From assembly GCA_949752795.1 (NCBI GenBank), contig OX457058.1, forward strand, positions 155,940,353 through 156,004,352: DNA of 64,000 nucleotides, given 5' to 3'. How positions within the stretch are numbered: the stretch's first letter is position 1; each line of letters begins with the position of its first letter. Source of the stretch: Hyperoodon ampullatus. Lineage: Eukaryota > Chordata > Mammalia > Artiodactyla > Ziphiidae. The notes under the pieces are model-generated. The model did no database searches. It was not told where the DNA came from and saw only the letters and a program-made list of their open reading frames with translations. The position numbers were made by a program, and so were the translations under genes. Below, piece by piece: positions 10,339 through 21,124 of this stretch.

Positions 10339-11035
10339 AGACACACAGCTATATCTCTGGTGATGACCGTAGCGTTGCTCAGATTCAGTCTCTTCTTGTT
10401 TCTCTTCCTGTTCTCCTTTCCACAGGCCCAGGATTGTATGATCCCAGGAAATTGTCCTATAGTCCATGAACCCTTCCTAAGTGTTACTCTGCCAGGTTGG
10501 GGTCTGATATACCCCTGATCACAGCTTCTCTTGATGGTCTAAAGAAGAGAGTAAGGGAAGAAGATTCTAGTCATTTGAGAAGCTTGAAGCTCCAGGGGCC
10601 TCAGAAGGACAGGCTGGGGACTTTGGCGATCTTTGGAAAATCTACCGCTAGGCCTGTGTTCAGCCTGAGAATGTGAAGGTCAGCACTTTGAGGCAGCGCG
10701 TGACAGCTGCTTAGAACTGTGACACACCTGCTGTTGGCTGTGATTCTGTCAAATGCAGAGACATGGTGGCCATTTATATTACTGCTTTGTACCTTTATTA
10801 CTGCCTTTGCTAAAAGCTGCTTAACTGCCAGCAGACATCTGCCCATTATAGATGCAATAAACTGAGATGCTGCTAAATTATGAGAAACAAGTGCTTCAAA
10901 ATGCAACACAAGGGGATTGTCATAGCAATTTTTAGCCTCTCTGGCTTCGTGGGTCTTTTCACAGATAGATGAATCCTTCCTTGCTCCAGTCTGGATTAAG
11001 AGGAAAAGAAAGTTAACTTTTTTGAGAGAAATTAT
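10339..11035 (+). other. Intron, possible conserved element and acceptor-like site
   Basis: Repeat-free. At about 10384-10425 a long pyrimidine tract ends in CACAG, resembling a 3' splice site, but no good exon follows. About 10600-10910 is balanced in composition, with homeodomain-like AT cores (CCATTTATATTACTGC, TTTATTACTGCC), a look often shared by conserved non-coding DNA. No conservation data are available here. Confidence 0.35.
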
Positions 11036-11039
11036 ATGC

Positions 11040-11140
11040 CTGCTTTGTATTCTTAATATACACTGGGCTATTTAACCCTCACATCCATTCTGCAGGCTGT
11101 GTAATCTTAGCCTCATTTCCTAGATGAAGAAAATAAGGCC
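11040..11140 (-). repeat. MIR fragment, antisense
   Basis: Complement of the MIR 3' half: ATTTAACCCTCACATCCATT, then CTCATTTCCTAGATGAAGAA. Confidence 0.6.
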
Positions 11141-11147
11141 CCAAGTC

Positions 11148-11700
11148 ATTCATTCCAAAGCACCTGTTGAGTACTGTGTGCCAGCGGCCACATTGATCCT
11201 TTGGGATACAAGAGAATTGATTGTGATGTTCCTCATAAACATATCAATATATTCTGATACCTGAGGAAAGGACATAAATGCGAGGAGAAATATCATGGAC
11301 AGTGTCAGAGATTGGGTGACACTAGAGCTGAGGCTTGGTGGAGTAGCAGGAATCTCCCAGGAAGACCAGGCAGGGAAAAGTATTTCAGGCAGAAGGAACA
11401 GATATGCAAAGATGACTTCTGTAAACAGGAAGTTTTCCTCGTGGATGGTATCTAAGTCTTAAATTTGAGGGGATGTTTTAGAAGGTGTAGCTGAAGAAGT
11501 GGTAGGGCCCGTTGTGAGGCACCTTGTTTGTTCTCCCCAGAAGTTTGGACCTTACCAAACTCGTAAGGGGGCCTGCCAGTTTAGCAATGGGATAACAAAG
11601 TCAAATCCCTCTGGCAAGGGATGACTGGCATGTGGGAGACAGTAGGCCAAGAGACCAGTGTGCGTTAGTTCAGTTTGCATTTATATTAATTCAGGGTGGA
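11148..11700 (-). repeat. L2 LINE 3' portion, antisense
   Basis: Runs through the L2 complement in order: CACCTGTTGAGTACTGTGTG, TGGGATACAAGAGAATTGAT, AGCTGAGGCTTGG, GTATTTCAGGCAGAAGGAAC, ATATGCAAAGATGA, then GGGATAACAAAGTCAAATC and ATTCAGGGTGGAAAATAAGA. Roughly 550 bp. Confidence 0.75.
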
Positions 11701-11704
11701 AAAT

Positions 11705-14235
11705 AAGAGTCCTAACTGCAATAGGGAGAATGGAGGTCGAGTTCCGGGGACACATCCAATAGACATTTAAGGGGCAATGTTGATAGGATTTACTAACCAG
11801 TCGTACACAGCTAGAGAGTGGCCGAGACTGGATTAGAATAAGAGTTTGGTCGTAGGAGCCCGTTGTTTCTTCCCTGTGCTACTCAAGCATCTCAGATCAG
11901 TTGGAGAGTCTTGGGAGGAGTGAGGAAGAGTGAGGTAGCAATTAAGGGGATAGAGCTAGGAGTCGCCTATGTATACTGGTCTCACTCTGAACATATGTGA
12001 CTTACTCTCTCTCTGTGCCTCAGTTTCCATATTTACCACTGAGAATATCACCAGCGGTTGCTTAATTGGCTTTTTGTGAGCCTCTTTATTATAGAGTCAA
12101 AGTGTGTGTTGTGCTCGCAGAGATCATAAGCCAGCATGTCCCTTTCTGAAGCTAGAATTCTGCAATCTGCAATTCAAGAATGAGAACATTCTCAGACTGG
12201 TGTTTTTTTTTATTCAGTGTTTTCTTGTGTTGTAGAAATGACCTAGATATGAGTTCTGTGTTTAAGTATATGATATAGGCTAGAACTTAACAGGGGGAAG
12301 GAAGGTTGCACCAGAAGGGAACATACCAAAAGCATTGCTTTTCTCCATACTTCACATGGTTTGTATTTGGAATCAAGACATGACTAGTGTAATCCCAGAT
12401 TTTGAAGAATTATGCTAAAATGGTCTGTTATTACTGTGATTATCTCAACCAAGCTTTGCATGTATTTGGTGGAAAAATGAATTGTTTCTCTTTCTCTTGT
12501 AAAAGTGGCCATATTTGAAATTAAGCTAAAAGATTCTTTCCTTATAGGTAGGGAAAATTGTATTTTTAATTTCTCTGTATCCTGGTCTCCCATTAGGACT
12601 TCACATCAATGACACCCAATACTGAGGATTGTGTACGTGTGAGTGATAGGGCACACGTGTAGTTTCCCTCTAGTTTCTGAGATGTTTTTCTGTTCTGTTT
12701 TTGATATAATCAGAGATTATTAAGGAAGAGAAACGCAAACATGTAACAGTCATGAATAGAAGGGCCAAACTGAAACCTAGACCTGGATTGATCCAAAGAA
12801 AACCAGATGAGTGTAAAGCGCTGTAGAATTATTTATCTTGCCAGAGGCCCAGATACCATCTAGCACAACCACCCTACCCCCAGTTCTAGATCAGGAAACT
12901 GAGGGCTCCAGGTAGGAAATAAGTTGCCCAAAGAATAGAATATAGTGTTTCTAGCCCCTCCTTTTGGTTCTCCTATCATTGGATTTTTCAAAGAAATCCG
13001 AAGATACCGCAGGAGCAGTATTTGTGCATATTTTATGAAGATGTATGTTTATGTCCCCATGGATTACTAAGCAGTACAATCATGAATTGTAACAAAGGTA
13101 TTTGGTTAGTCTCCAGTCTTATTCTTGTTGGTAAATTTATTTAGAATGTTGGCAATTGATTTAGAGAAAAGAAATATGAAGGGAAAAGACATGTGTACAT
13201 GTCTCTTATTTCATCAACGATCCCATATTACCCCATATGACAAATAAATCTAGCCCAACGGAGAGAATTTTGGAGTGACGAGTGCATTTGGGACTTGGGG
13301 CCAGAAGCTCTGCGTATATAGCTCTCAAAAGGCCCCCTTCTGTGGAATATTGGACAGCTATGTCCCTGGTAAGGAAATGCAAGGTTTCTTGGAGATCACT
13401 TCATGCTTCTTAGCATGTTTAACCTTTACAGCAAGGCATTCTCATCAAAATGACAAACCCCAACAGAGCCTTCTGAGAGGCCAGTTAATCAGAAACCTTA
13501 TGAAATCTGTGGGGTTAGCACGCTCCCCATCTTTTTTCCTGCAAGGAGAGAAAGCCCTGTGTCTTTCAGATTTCAGTCTTCTCTGCAAGCCACTTGTCTG
13601 GAGCTTCCTGCTGTGACCCATAGATATTTGAATATTGTTTTCCTGTGGTGTCCCGGGGCCACATACTGACACCAGCTAAGGCTAGTACATTTTTAATCTC
13701 CATCAGTGACATTGTAAGGAAAGATGACTGCTCTGATGTTTGCTTACTTGAATTCTCCCTACTCCAGAAGTCTTCAGACCCCCAGAAAGGATCTGAAGAT
13801 AGTGGCTCACTCTTAATGTCACCACATATGGTGGCAGGCGGTTGCTGACAGGGACCTCAACTCCAGCTGGCTGTCTCTGCTCCCTTTGCCCCATTTCTCA
13901 GGCTGTAATGAAACTTATTTCACAAGCAACCCAGCTTCTCCAGATACTGTAAGATGGAGCCTCCTGTGGAAATCCACAAAGTCAAGTCAATGTTGAGAGC
14001 AGAAGTAGAAAGAGAAAAGATTGATGAGTAAAAGTCATGTAGCTGTACAGGTGATAAAAACATTTATTGGGATGAGGGTGGGGGTGACTCTATCAGAATT
14101 TAGATTCATATTTAGTTGGAAAAGACCTCTGAGGTTTTTGAGTCTGACCTAACATCTGATGCATGAACACCCTTGACAAAATCTCTGAAATGTTGTATGG
14201 ACTTATGGGGACATTTTCTGTTTCCATATGCTGTG
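11705..14235 (+). other. 2.5 kb of mostly unique intron
   Basis: Small possible MIR traces occur near 11800-11860, 11985-12055 (CTCTGTGCCTCAGTTTCCAT) and 12850-12940. No coding signal: the frame at 13275-13616 has no recognisable domain or flanking splice sites. Otherwise nothing seen. Confidence 0.45.
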
Positions 14236-14239
14236 TTAA

Positions 14240-14412
14240 ATGCACAGCAGTGGGTAGCTTAATCATTGCGATAACTGTGTAAGATCGGTGCTATTTCATT
14301 CTTAATTTACATCTGAGGAATGGAGGTCACGGCTAGGTTAAATAACTTGCCTAAGGTCACTTAGTTCTTCTGGACCTTTCACTCCAGAGCCTACTCTTCT
14401 GTGATCAATATA
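14240..14412 (-). repeat. MIR SINE, antisense
   Basis: TAATCATTGCGATAACTGTG, ATTTACATCTGAGGAATGGA, TTAAATAACTTGCCTAAGG and TCACTTAGTTC appear in the order of an inverted MIR. Confidence 0.78.
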
Positions 14413-14485
14413 TTCTACTGCTTGCAGTGACAAGGGAGCTCACTCTTCAAGAAGCTGCTGTTTCAGTTTTGGGGAGCACCAAATA

Positions 14486-14929
14486 CAGACATACCCTGGA
14501 GATATTGCAGGTTTGGTTCCAGACCACCTCAGTAAAGTAAATATCACAGTAAAGTGAGTCACATGAAGTTTTTGGTTTTCCAGTGGATATGAAAGCTACG
14601 TTTATGTTCTACTGTAGTCTATTAAGTGTGCAATAGCATTATGTCTAAAAAATGTGTGTACCTTAATTTAAAAATACTTTATTGCTGAAAAATGCTACCC
14701 ATCATCTGAGCCTTCAGTGAGTTGTCATGTTTTTGCTGGTGGAAGTTTGGAAACATTGCAAGAATTACCAAAATGTGACACAGAGACACAAAGTGAGCAA
14801 ATGCCATCGAAAGAATGGTGCTGATAGTCTTCTTGTTCAACACAGGGTTGCCACAGACCTTCAATTTATAAAACACACAATATCTGCTAAGCACAATAAA
14901 GCAAAGTGCAATAAAATTAGGTATACCTT
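14486..14929. mobile_element. Tigger1-like mariner DNA transposon, internally deleted
   Basis: Both ends are recognisable as Tigger1 terminal repeats: CAGACATACCCTGGAGATAT at the left, and the right end GCAATAAAATTAGGTATACC, which complements it in diverged form. TA dinucleotides at 14484-14485 and 14930-14931 fit the TA target duplication of Tc1/mariner elements. The interior keeps both subterminal regions (AATAGCATTATGTCTAAAAA; AATGTGACACAGAGACACAA) but lacks the ~2 kb transposase. The junction lies near 14745, making it a non-autonomous deletion derivative of 444 bp. Strand is not assigned. Confidence 0.88.
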
Positions 14930-14931
14930 TA

Positions 14932-15685
14932 CTCTAAATATCTCCCGTTTACTGTAAACTGAAGTCTCTATTCTTCTAATATCTTTCTTTTGATCTTGGT
15001 TCTGGCTTTGGGAACTATACAGGATTTAATCCCTCAATTAATATTTACTTGGTACGTACTGTGCCTTGGACACCTGGGATATATAGAACTATCAAACCTA
15101 AACGCTCTTCTGTAGTAGACCTTTAGGTAGTTAAAGAGGACTGTCATTTTTCCACTGAAAGGTTGTCAGTCATTCTCAGGATAAACTTTATTAGTTTCTT
15201 CAAGTAGTCCTCATCTGTTGTGGTCTTGAGTTCCTCCATAATCCAACAGTCATTGAGGGAATGAAGGAAGGTGAGGAGGGGCTGTGTATTCACTGAATGC
15301 AAGGATGGCTTCCAGGACCAGGGAACTTTGTGGCTCTCCCCCTTTAAGCAGCAGGCATTTGTTACCAATGCAGTAACCCATATGATTATTGGACATTGTA
15401 ACGTCATATGGACTGTGGATTTGTGAGGCCAGTGGGATTCACTGGTATATTTCTGAGAGGTGATAGCTAGTTGTGTATCCTGAAAAAAAATATCTTGAGC
15501 CCACAATAGGCAGCATCACATTTATTTCCTAATCTTATTGCTCAAAATAGTCCTAGACTGAGTGTGGTTAAATCACATATTTCAAAAGCAAGGCTACATT
15601 TATCTTTGGCCTTAGGAAGATCTCAGGGTATCACTTGACAAGGAAACCGTGGTTTTGACAAATATCAGCTGATATAGAATCGTTG
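14932..15685 (+). other. Intron, no feature seen
   Basis: No recognisable repeat. The - strand open frame over 15144-15506 has no known domain and no splice context. Confidence 0.5.
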
Positions 15686-15689
15686 AATG

Positions 15690-15870
15690 CTGGAGTTGGT
15701 CAGAAACATAAAAATCATATATTCTGGTGCTGCTAAGTTACAAAGGAAGAACTGAGGTTCGGATGGTTATGTATTACACAAGTGGTCCAAAGTCATACAG
15801 GTAGTCATGGTGGGACTCGTATCTCAATATTTTGAAACCTGGACCATAGCTCTTGATCCTAAAGCAATGT
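15690..15870 (-). repeat. MIR SINE, antisense
   Basis: AAGTTACAAAGGAAGAACTG, CCAAAGTCATACAGGTAGTC and GGACTCGTATCTCA are the inverted MIR body. It ends at ATAGCTCTTGATCC. Confidence 0.75.
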
Positions 15871-15874
15871 CAGG

Positions 15875-16298
15875 AGGTGCTCTAGCTTTGTGCCTTTGGG
15901 GTGGTCTTCCTGTGTAGCTGACAGTTAGATCCTTGTGCAACGCAGCTCCGAACCTTTCTGCATAAGTTCAGTGGGTCCTTGTGATTTTTTTTTTACATGT
16001 AATAGTCCCTTTATTTATTGCAAATAGACTAGGCAATTAATTCAGTTAGCAGCTTATGGCCTGGGAAATCTCATTACCCAAACCTTACATTATCAACACA
16101 TCTGTTTAAAAAGAGATGCTTAAAGAAGTGGTCTGAATATTCAGATTCCTGATCATCTCCAAGAATAGTGGAACTACTGAAAGGCAACTTTGGAGAGAGT
16201 GTAGGGTCATACCAAGGTTATCAAACCCACTGAAGTGCACACCTCAGGAGGTATAAAAAGAGAATTCACATTTACTGAGTACCTGTTATATGCCAGGT
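15875..16298 (+). other. Intron, no clear feature
   Basis: Unique-looking, with a T10 run near 15985. The last ~35 bases (TTTACTGAGTACCTGTTATA) may be a scrap of an L2 or MIR tail. Confidence 0.4.
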
Positions 16299-16299
16299 A

Positions 16300-16500
16300 T
16301 AACTTGATGTTTAAGATGCAAGAGCTCTGGTGTGGAACAGAGCTGGATACGAATGCTAATTCCATCACTGATTATTATATGATCTTGGGTGTGTTTTTAA
16401 CCTCTCTGAGCCTCAGCTTACTGATCTATAAAACAAACTCTTTGGGGTTGTTGTGAGGCTTAAATAAGATGATTATGTAAAAATCTTAGCACAACGCCTG
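16300..16500 (+). repeat. MIR SINE, sense
   Basis: Contains TAACCTCTCTGAGCCTCAGC, ATCTATAAAACAAACTCTTT, TGTTGTGAGGCTTAAATAAG and TCTTAGCACAACGCCTGTA, a nearly complete MIR. Confidence 0.85.
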
Positions 16501-16554
16501 TAGCTTTGTGTTTAATACCTGGAGGAGTATTAGTCTCTCATTTAAATTTAGAAC

Positions 16555-16705
16555 AAGCTTATAAAGTTTGAGGTATCGTTCATATCTTTTAATGAAACCA
16601 AGGCTCAGAAAGATGAAATAACTTGTCATTGTCACAACGTTAGTGAATACTGGAGGTAGCATTTGTAAAACCCAGTCCATCAGATTTTCTATTATGCTTT
16701 GCCAT
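16555..16705 (-). repeat. MIR SINE, antisense
   Basis: TTTAATGAAACCAAGGCTCA, AGAAAGATGAAATAACTTGT and GTCACAACGTTAGTGAATAC follow the inverted MIR order. With the sense MIR at 16300-16500 it forms a diverged inverted pair. Confidence 0.75.
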
Positions 16706-16933
16706 TCCTTAAAATGGGAGGTCTTGGAGGTGGGATCTGGTATCACATGAGGGAAAAAGAGCTGTGGGGAAATGGAGAGATCCTTGTTTATCTTCCAACC
16801 CTGTCTGTTCTCTGCTTCAGGACTTTCAGGGGTGGATCTAAGGAATAAGCAGTGCTAGAAGCTGTGCATTTGAAGTAAATTCAGGATTTAGAAGAGTGAT
16901 CAGCATCTTCCACATCCTCTTGCCTACATTCTT

Positions 16934-17149
16934 TTTTTTGTTTTGTTTTTTGTTTTTGCGGTACATGGGCCTCTCACCGCTGTGGCCTCTCCCGTTGCGG
17001 AGCACAGGCTCCAGACGCGCAGGCTCAGTGGCCATAGCTCACGGGCCCAGCCACTCCGCGGCTTGTGGGATCTTCCTGGACCGGGGCACGAACCTGCGTC
17101 CCCTGCATCGGCAGGTGGACTCTCAACCACTGCACCACCAGGGAGGCCC
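16934..17149 (-). mobile_element. CHR-2-type cetacean SINE, antisense, 15 bp TSD
   Basis: Reads as the complement of CHR-2: T/G-rich tail, GCGGTACATGGGCCTCTCAC, GTTGCGGAGCACAGG, then GCACGAACCTGCGTCCCC (B-box complement) and CCACCAGGGAGGCCC. Flanked by a perfect 15 bp duplication, CTTGCCTACATTCTT, at 16919-16933 and 17150-17164. Internal substitutions (for example CCGCTGTGG and GCAGGTGGAC) make it somewhat older than the 19.7 kb copy. Confidence 0.96.
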
Positions 17150-17164
17150 CTTGCCTACATTCTT

Positions 17165-18895
17165 GATTCCTAAGTAAAGGAGAGGAACTCTTAAGTTTCC
17201 ATGGGGCTGCTCCAAAAAAGCACAAAATCTATACAGCTTGGGGCTGGTGAGATAGACTTTGCCCCATCACGGTTTATCCAGGGCCACCATGTACCCAAAC
17301 TCACACCTACATTCACACCCACATGTACACACAGACACACCACACGCTTCAGCCATAAACCTGGACCTCTCTGTATTTTGTTTTGCTTATCTGTCTCCTG
17401 CCATCAAGCATGTATCAAGTATCCCACTGCCAAGGATAGAAGAGCAGTTCACTCCGTGTTTGTGGAGGGAAAAAATGAAAGGCTGAATGAAAGCCTTAAA
17501 TGAGTGGGGTTAACTCTAAGAGTTACTCTACTGAAGTTAGAATTCTGGTTTACTAGCTGATAAGTTTGGAGAAACTTGGGGCCTGCATGTCCCTCCTCTC
17601 TACCCCCAGACACACACACACAGATTGGGATTTTCTGGTGGACAGAGGTGGAGATGTGCCTGGAAGAGAGGCGTCCAGCAGCTCCCTTAGGCTGAGGCCT
17701 AGCGTCTTTGCCCCGTAACAGCTATTGCCAGCATTATCTGTAGAGAAGCAAGAGTCAGCGTTGCTTAGTGGACAGGTGGGCAGGCTTGGAAAGACCTAAG
17801 CGCGGGTAGAAGGAGAAGCTGACTCGTGCCTCCTGGGCAGGCACTTCTACCATCTGAGACAATGCACTGACCTTGGTGAGAAGAGTTTCCAGTTCCCGTT
17901 CGCTCCCTCTCACTCTTTTCCCTTGCCTCTCCCTGTCCTCCTTACTCTTTCCCCTCTTTCCTCTTCTTTATTTCTTCCTGATCAGTCTCACACAGTCCTT
18001 TCTTCCCTTGTCTATCCATCTTTTAGGCTTGATACAGCAATAATGTCTACCTTTTAATGGACAGTTCCTTCCCAGAGGGATGAACTTGACCCTTGTTTGT
18101 TCAAAATGTTTGGCATGGAGGCTGCCATAAAATGTGGGCTGGCACCTAGGTCTGCCTAGACAGGTGACAGAGGTAGACGGGAAGGGCAGGCCCCCACGGC
18201 CTCTGCAAGCACATTGCCTAGCCTGGAAACAATCTCTTTTTGAACTGTGATAATGAGAGGTGGTCTTGGCAAGAGGGGGTCATGACTCTGCAAAACCAAA
18301 TGGCTAAAATTCTGTGGGGAACGCAGAGCAGTGCACTAGGATATCAATCCCTACTCGAGGGTGTGACTTGGCTGCTGCAGAAGAGGCTTTCTAATGTCTC
18401 TTTCTAATGTTGGGTCTGCCCCCCGGGGCTTTCTGTAAATAGAGGTTGATGGCAGCGGTGTGATGGGGAAGCAGTATGTCCTCAAGATGAAGCTGAACAG
18501 AAGGGTTTGTAAGTTTTTTGTTTCTTTGTAAGTTTTCTTTTCCCCTTCTTCCTTCAGTTCTCTCACTTCTCGCTCACCCTTCTTTCACCTTCCTGCTCTT
18601 CTTGTCCTCAGCCCTTTCAGAGCACTTGTCATTTTTTTCCCTCTGTGTATGGCATGTTTGACCCATCCCATTTTTTTTTTTTACTACAAAGAAGTAAGTG
18701 TTCCTGGCGGCTCTGATGGAACAATTGAAATAACGAACCTTGACTTTGGTAGGACTCTTATTATTGTGTCTTCCTAAAATGCTAATCAATAAACCGATCT
18801 CCAGGTTATAGTTGTGTAAGGAGTGTTTACCACTGCTGGGAAGAAGCCTCATAAAGAATTGTCACCATTGGATTATTACCAATATTCTAGGTCAT
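17165..18895 (+). other. Intron with CA-rich and polypyrimidine stretches
   Basis: No named repeat. An ACACA-rich stretch lies at about 17290-17345. About 17890-17985 is ~100 bp of nearly pure pyrimidine (CTCTTTCCCC, CTTTCCTCTTC) with some potential for triplex or PTB binding. A T12 run is at 18670. Nothing coding seen. Confidence 0.5.
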
Positions 18896-18899
18896 GGAG

Positions 18900-19160
18900 C
18901 TCCATTTAAAAAAATAAACACTTGTTATTACAAAAGTGATATATGTTCACTGTAGAAAATTTGGATATATGGAAATTTATTTGTTCAACTTTTTATTTAG
19001 CCAATATTGAGTACCTATTTCATGGCAGATGATAAAAAAAGCTAAAATCAAGCATAACTATGCCAACCAGAGATGGTTATTGTTAACGTGCTGGAATGCT
19101 TTATTTTATTCCTTTGGGCAATGTATGTATAAAATATGTATCTTAAAAGTAATTTTCTAT
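18900..19160 (-). repeat. Old L1-class fragment, antisense (tentative)
   Basis: TGATATATGTTCACTGTAGA and AAATTTGGATATATGG resemble ancient L1M 3' sequence also seen at 61.9-62.5 kb. An embedded TTTAGCCAATATTGAGTACC scrap may be L2. Confidence 0.45.
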
Positions 19161-19280
19161 CCTGAGTTTTTCAGTGAGCTTTCATAGATTCAATTATATC
19201 ATAATTTCAAAATTATATCATAATGTTAGTTTAGCATTATGTTATCACCTTTATCTCAAATTATTAAAAAAACTTAAAAG

Positions 19281-19466
19281 GTTTTTTTTTTTTTTTTTTG
19301 CGGTACGCGGGCCTCTCACTGTTGTGGCCTCTCCCGTTGCGGAGCACAGGCTCCGGACGCGCAGGCTCAGCGGCCATGGCTCACGGGCCCAGCTACTCCG
19401 CGGCACGAACCCGTGTCCCCTGCATCGGCAGGCGGACTCTCAACCACTGCGCCACCAGGGAAGCCC
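19281..19466 (-). mobile_element. CHR-2-type SINE, antisense, 25 bp internal deletion
   Basis: Complement of CHR-2 with an 18-19 T tail, GCGGTACGCGGGCCTCTCAC and CCACCAGGGAAGCCC end. After CTACTCCGCGGCA it jumps directly to CGAACCCGTGTCCCC. The segment corresponding to GTGGGATCCTCCCGGACCGG in the other copies is missing, with a 4 bp GGCA microhomology at the join. The flanking duplication is poor (AAAAG at 19276-19280 and 19467-19471). Confidence 0.93.
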
Positions 19467-19499
19467 AAAAGTATTTTTTAATGACTTCACGGTAGCTAT

Positions 19500-19649
19500 A
19501 TTTGCCAATTATTGTCTCGATAATGTTGTTAATAAGCCACTCCAAAACGTAGTGGCTTACAGCAAACAACATTTAAATTTTATAACTACAGATCTGTGGA
19601 TAGGTCGGGGAGGCTATCCTCCAAGCTGTGAAATGGCTGGACATAGCTG

Positions 19650-19697
<48 letters not shown>

Positions 19698-20160
19698 TGG
19701 TATGCGGGCCTCTCACTGTTGTGGCCTCTCCCGTTGCGGAGCACAGGCTCCGGATGCGCAGGCTCAGCAGCCATGGCTCACGGGCCCAGCCGCTCCGCGG
19801 CATATGGGATCCTCCCAGACCGGGGCACGAACCCGTATCCCCTGCATCGGCAGGCGGACTCTCAACCACTGCGCCACCAGGGAGGCCCATAGCTGCAGGT
19901 TTTAAAATTGGATTTGAGTCCACTCCATGGTCTTCACATTCCCCTTGGACCAGAAGCTACCCAGGGAATATTTTCTTGGCAAGATAATACTTATGACCAT
20001 TATTGCAGAAGGGCTTAAGGAGAAGAAGCCTAAGACCCAGCAGGATCAGTTGCGGAAAATCATCAGCCTCAGCACTAGAGGTGAGGCAGAAAGATTTGAT
20101 ACCTGGTTTGAGGGTGGCTCCATAAAACATAACAGAGGCCAGGAAACTTCAGTGGGATAA
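19500..20160 (-). mobile_element. Old MaLR-like LTR remnant, antisense, split by a SINE
   Basis: The left part has CGTAGTGGCTTACAGCAAAC and AACATTTAAATTTTATAACT, as in inverted MLT1-class LTRs. After the SINE the match resumes with AGCTGCAGGTTTTAAAATTG, GAGTCCACTCCATGGTCTTC and CCTTGGACCAGAAGCTACCC, a phrase order I associate with the same LTR class. Family and outer edges are uncertain. The frame at 19927-20160 is an accidental ORF within it. Confidence 0.5.
19658..19887 (-). mobile_element. CHR-2-type SINE, antisense, 43-T tail and 16 bp TSD
   Basis: Complement of CHR-2 with all segments present. The poly-T (poly-A tail on the element strand) runs 43 Ts at 19654-19696, partly shared with the target site. 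A perfect 16 bp duplication, CATAGCTGCAGGTTTT, lies at 19642-19657 and 19888-19903. A long homogeneous tail and an unbroken TSD are both signs of a fairly recent insertion. It sits inside an old LTR, only ~190 bp from another antisense CHR-2 copy. Confidence 0.97.
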
Positions 20161-20164
20161 AGTG

Positions 20165-21120
20165 CTCAGACATTTGGGCTCTCTAGGAATAGTAAGGAAT
20201 GATTGAATCCCATTTTTGTGTTTGTTTTAAAATTCAGAATCACTGAATTGTGCTCTTGTAATCTGTGCTGATTTGCTTTTAAGTCTGGAATTCTTTTCCT
20301 GCTTGAGGTTTTATCAGGGTTCTGAATGTGTGCTGCTTAGGGTTCTGGTATTCAGGCTATTATTTTCTTTTTTTCAGGCTATTATTTTTGGTACTTCTCT
20401 GTTCTTAATGCTTGGTGTCCTGTGTCTCTCCTGATGGACCTCTTAATTTTGTTTCTTTTGTATCTGTCCCTCTGCTTTTAGTTGGTATTTATTTTTTGAA
20501 ATACATATTCCATTTTGCACAGTAGATAACATGCTCTAGGAAGGCCAGAACCATGCCTTTGCCACTGCCCAGGGCCTGATGTATAGTGTGTATTAACACA
20601 TGTTTGTTGATAACGATAGATTCAGGGCACAGGTACCCTCAATCTTTTCATCCAAAGACTTGACAAATCTTTTCTTTTTAATCCATATATTCTCCCTCCC
20701 ATGTACATCGTCTTGCCCTAGGCTTATATTTCATGCTTACAGCCAAAAATTTCCTGCAGGAAACCTAGTTTTTATGTGCTTATTTCAAATATAATTTTCT
20801 AAGGAAGGAGCATGATTATCCAAGCAGAGTTTGCCAATGTCAAGGCATCAGTCAGTGTTAGAAGAGCTGATTTAGAGTAGTCAGTGGTAACAGAGACTAA
20901 TTAAATTGATGAGGCTTAATAACTTGTATTCTCTCCACAGAGAAAGTTTTCCTGGCCAGAATTTCATAAGGAGCTTGTTGCCCTAAGTCAACTATATTGC
21001 ATTAGGACACTGTGAGTGTGAAGGAAAGGAGAAATTGATTTGGGGGGTGGTGGAAGGGATATTGTGTGGGTAAGGCGGCTAATGCCGTAGAATGTTAGCA
21101 GAAAACCATCTATTACCACT
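20165..21120 (+). other. Intron, no feature seen
   Basis: No recognisable repeat or coding signal. A TTCTCTCCACAG acceptor-like site near 20929-20940 has no plausible exon after it. Confidence 0.5.
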
Positions 21121-21124
21121 GTGG

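Noticed and set aside
19174..19905. 243-codon open frame with poly-Phe blocks
   Set aside because: Made of two antisense SINEs and their poly-T tails.
20925..20941. Acceptor-like TTCTCTCCACAG
   Set aside because: No open coding segment with a matching donor follows.
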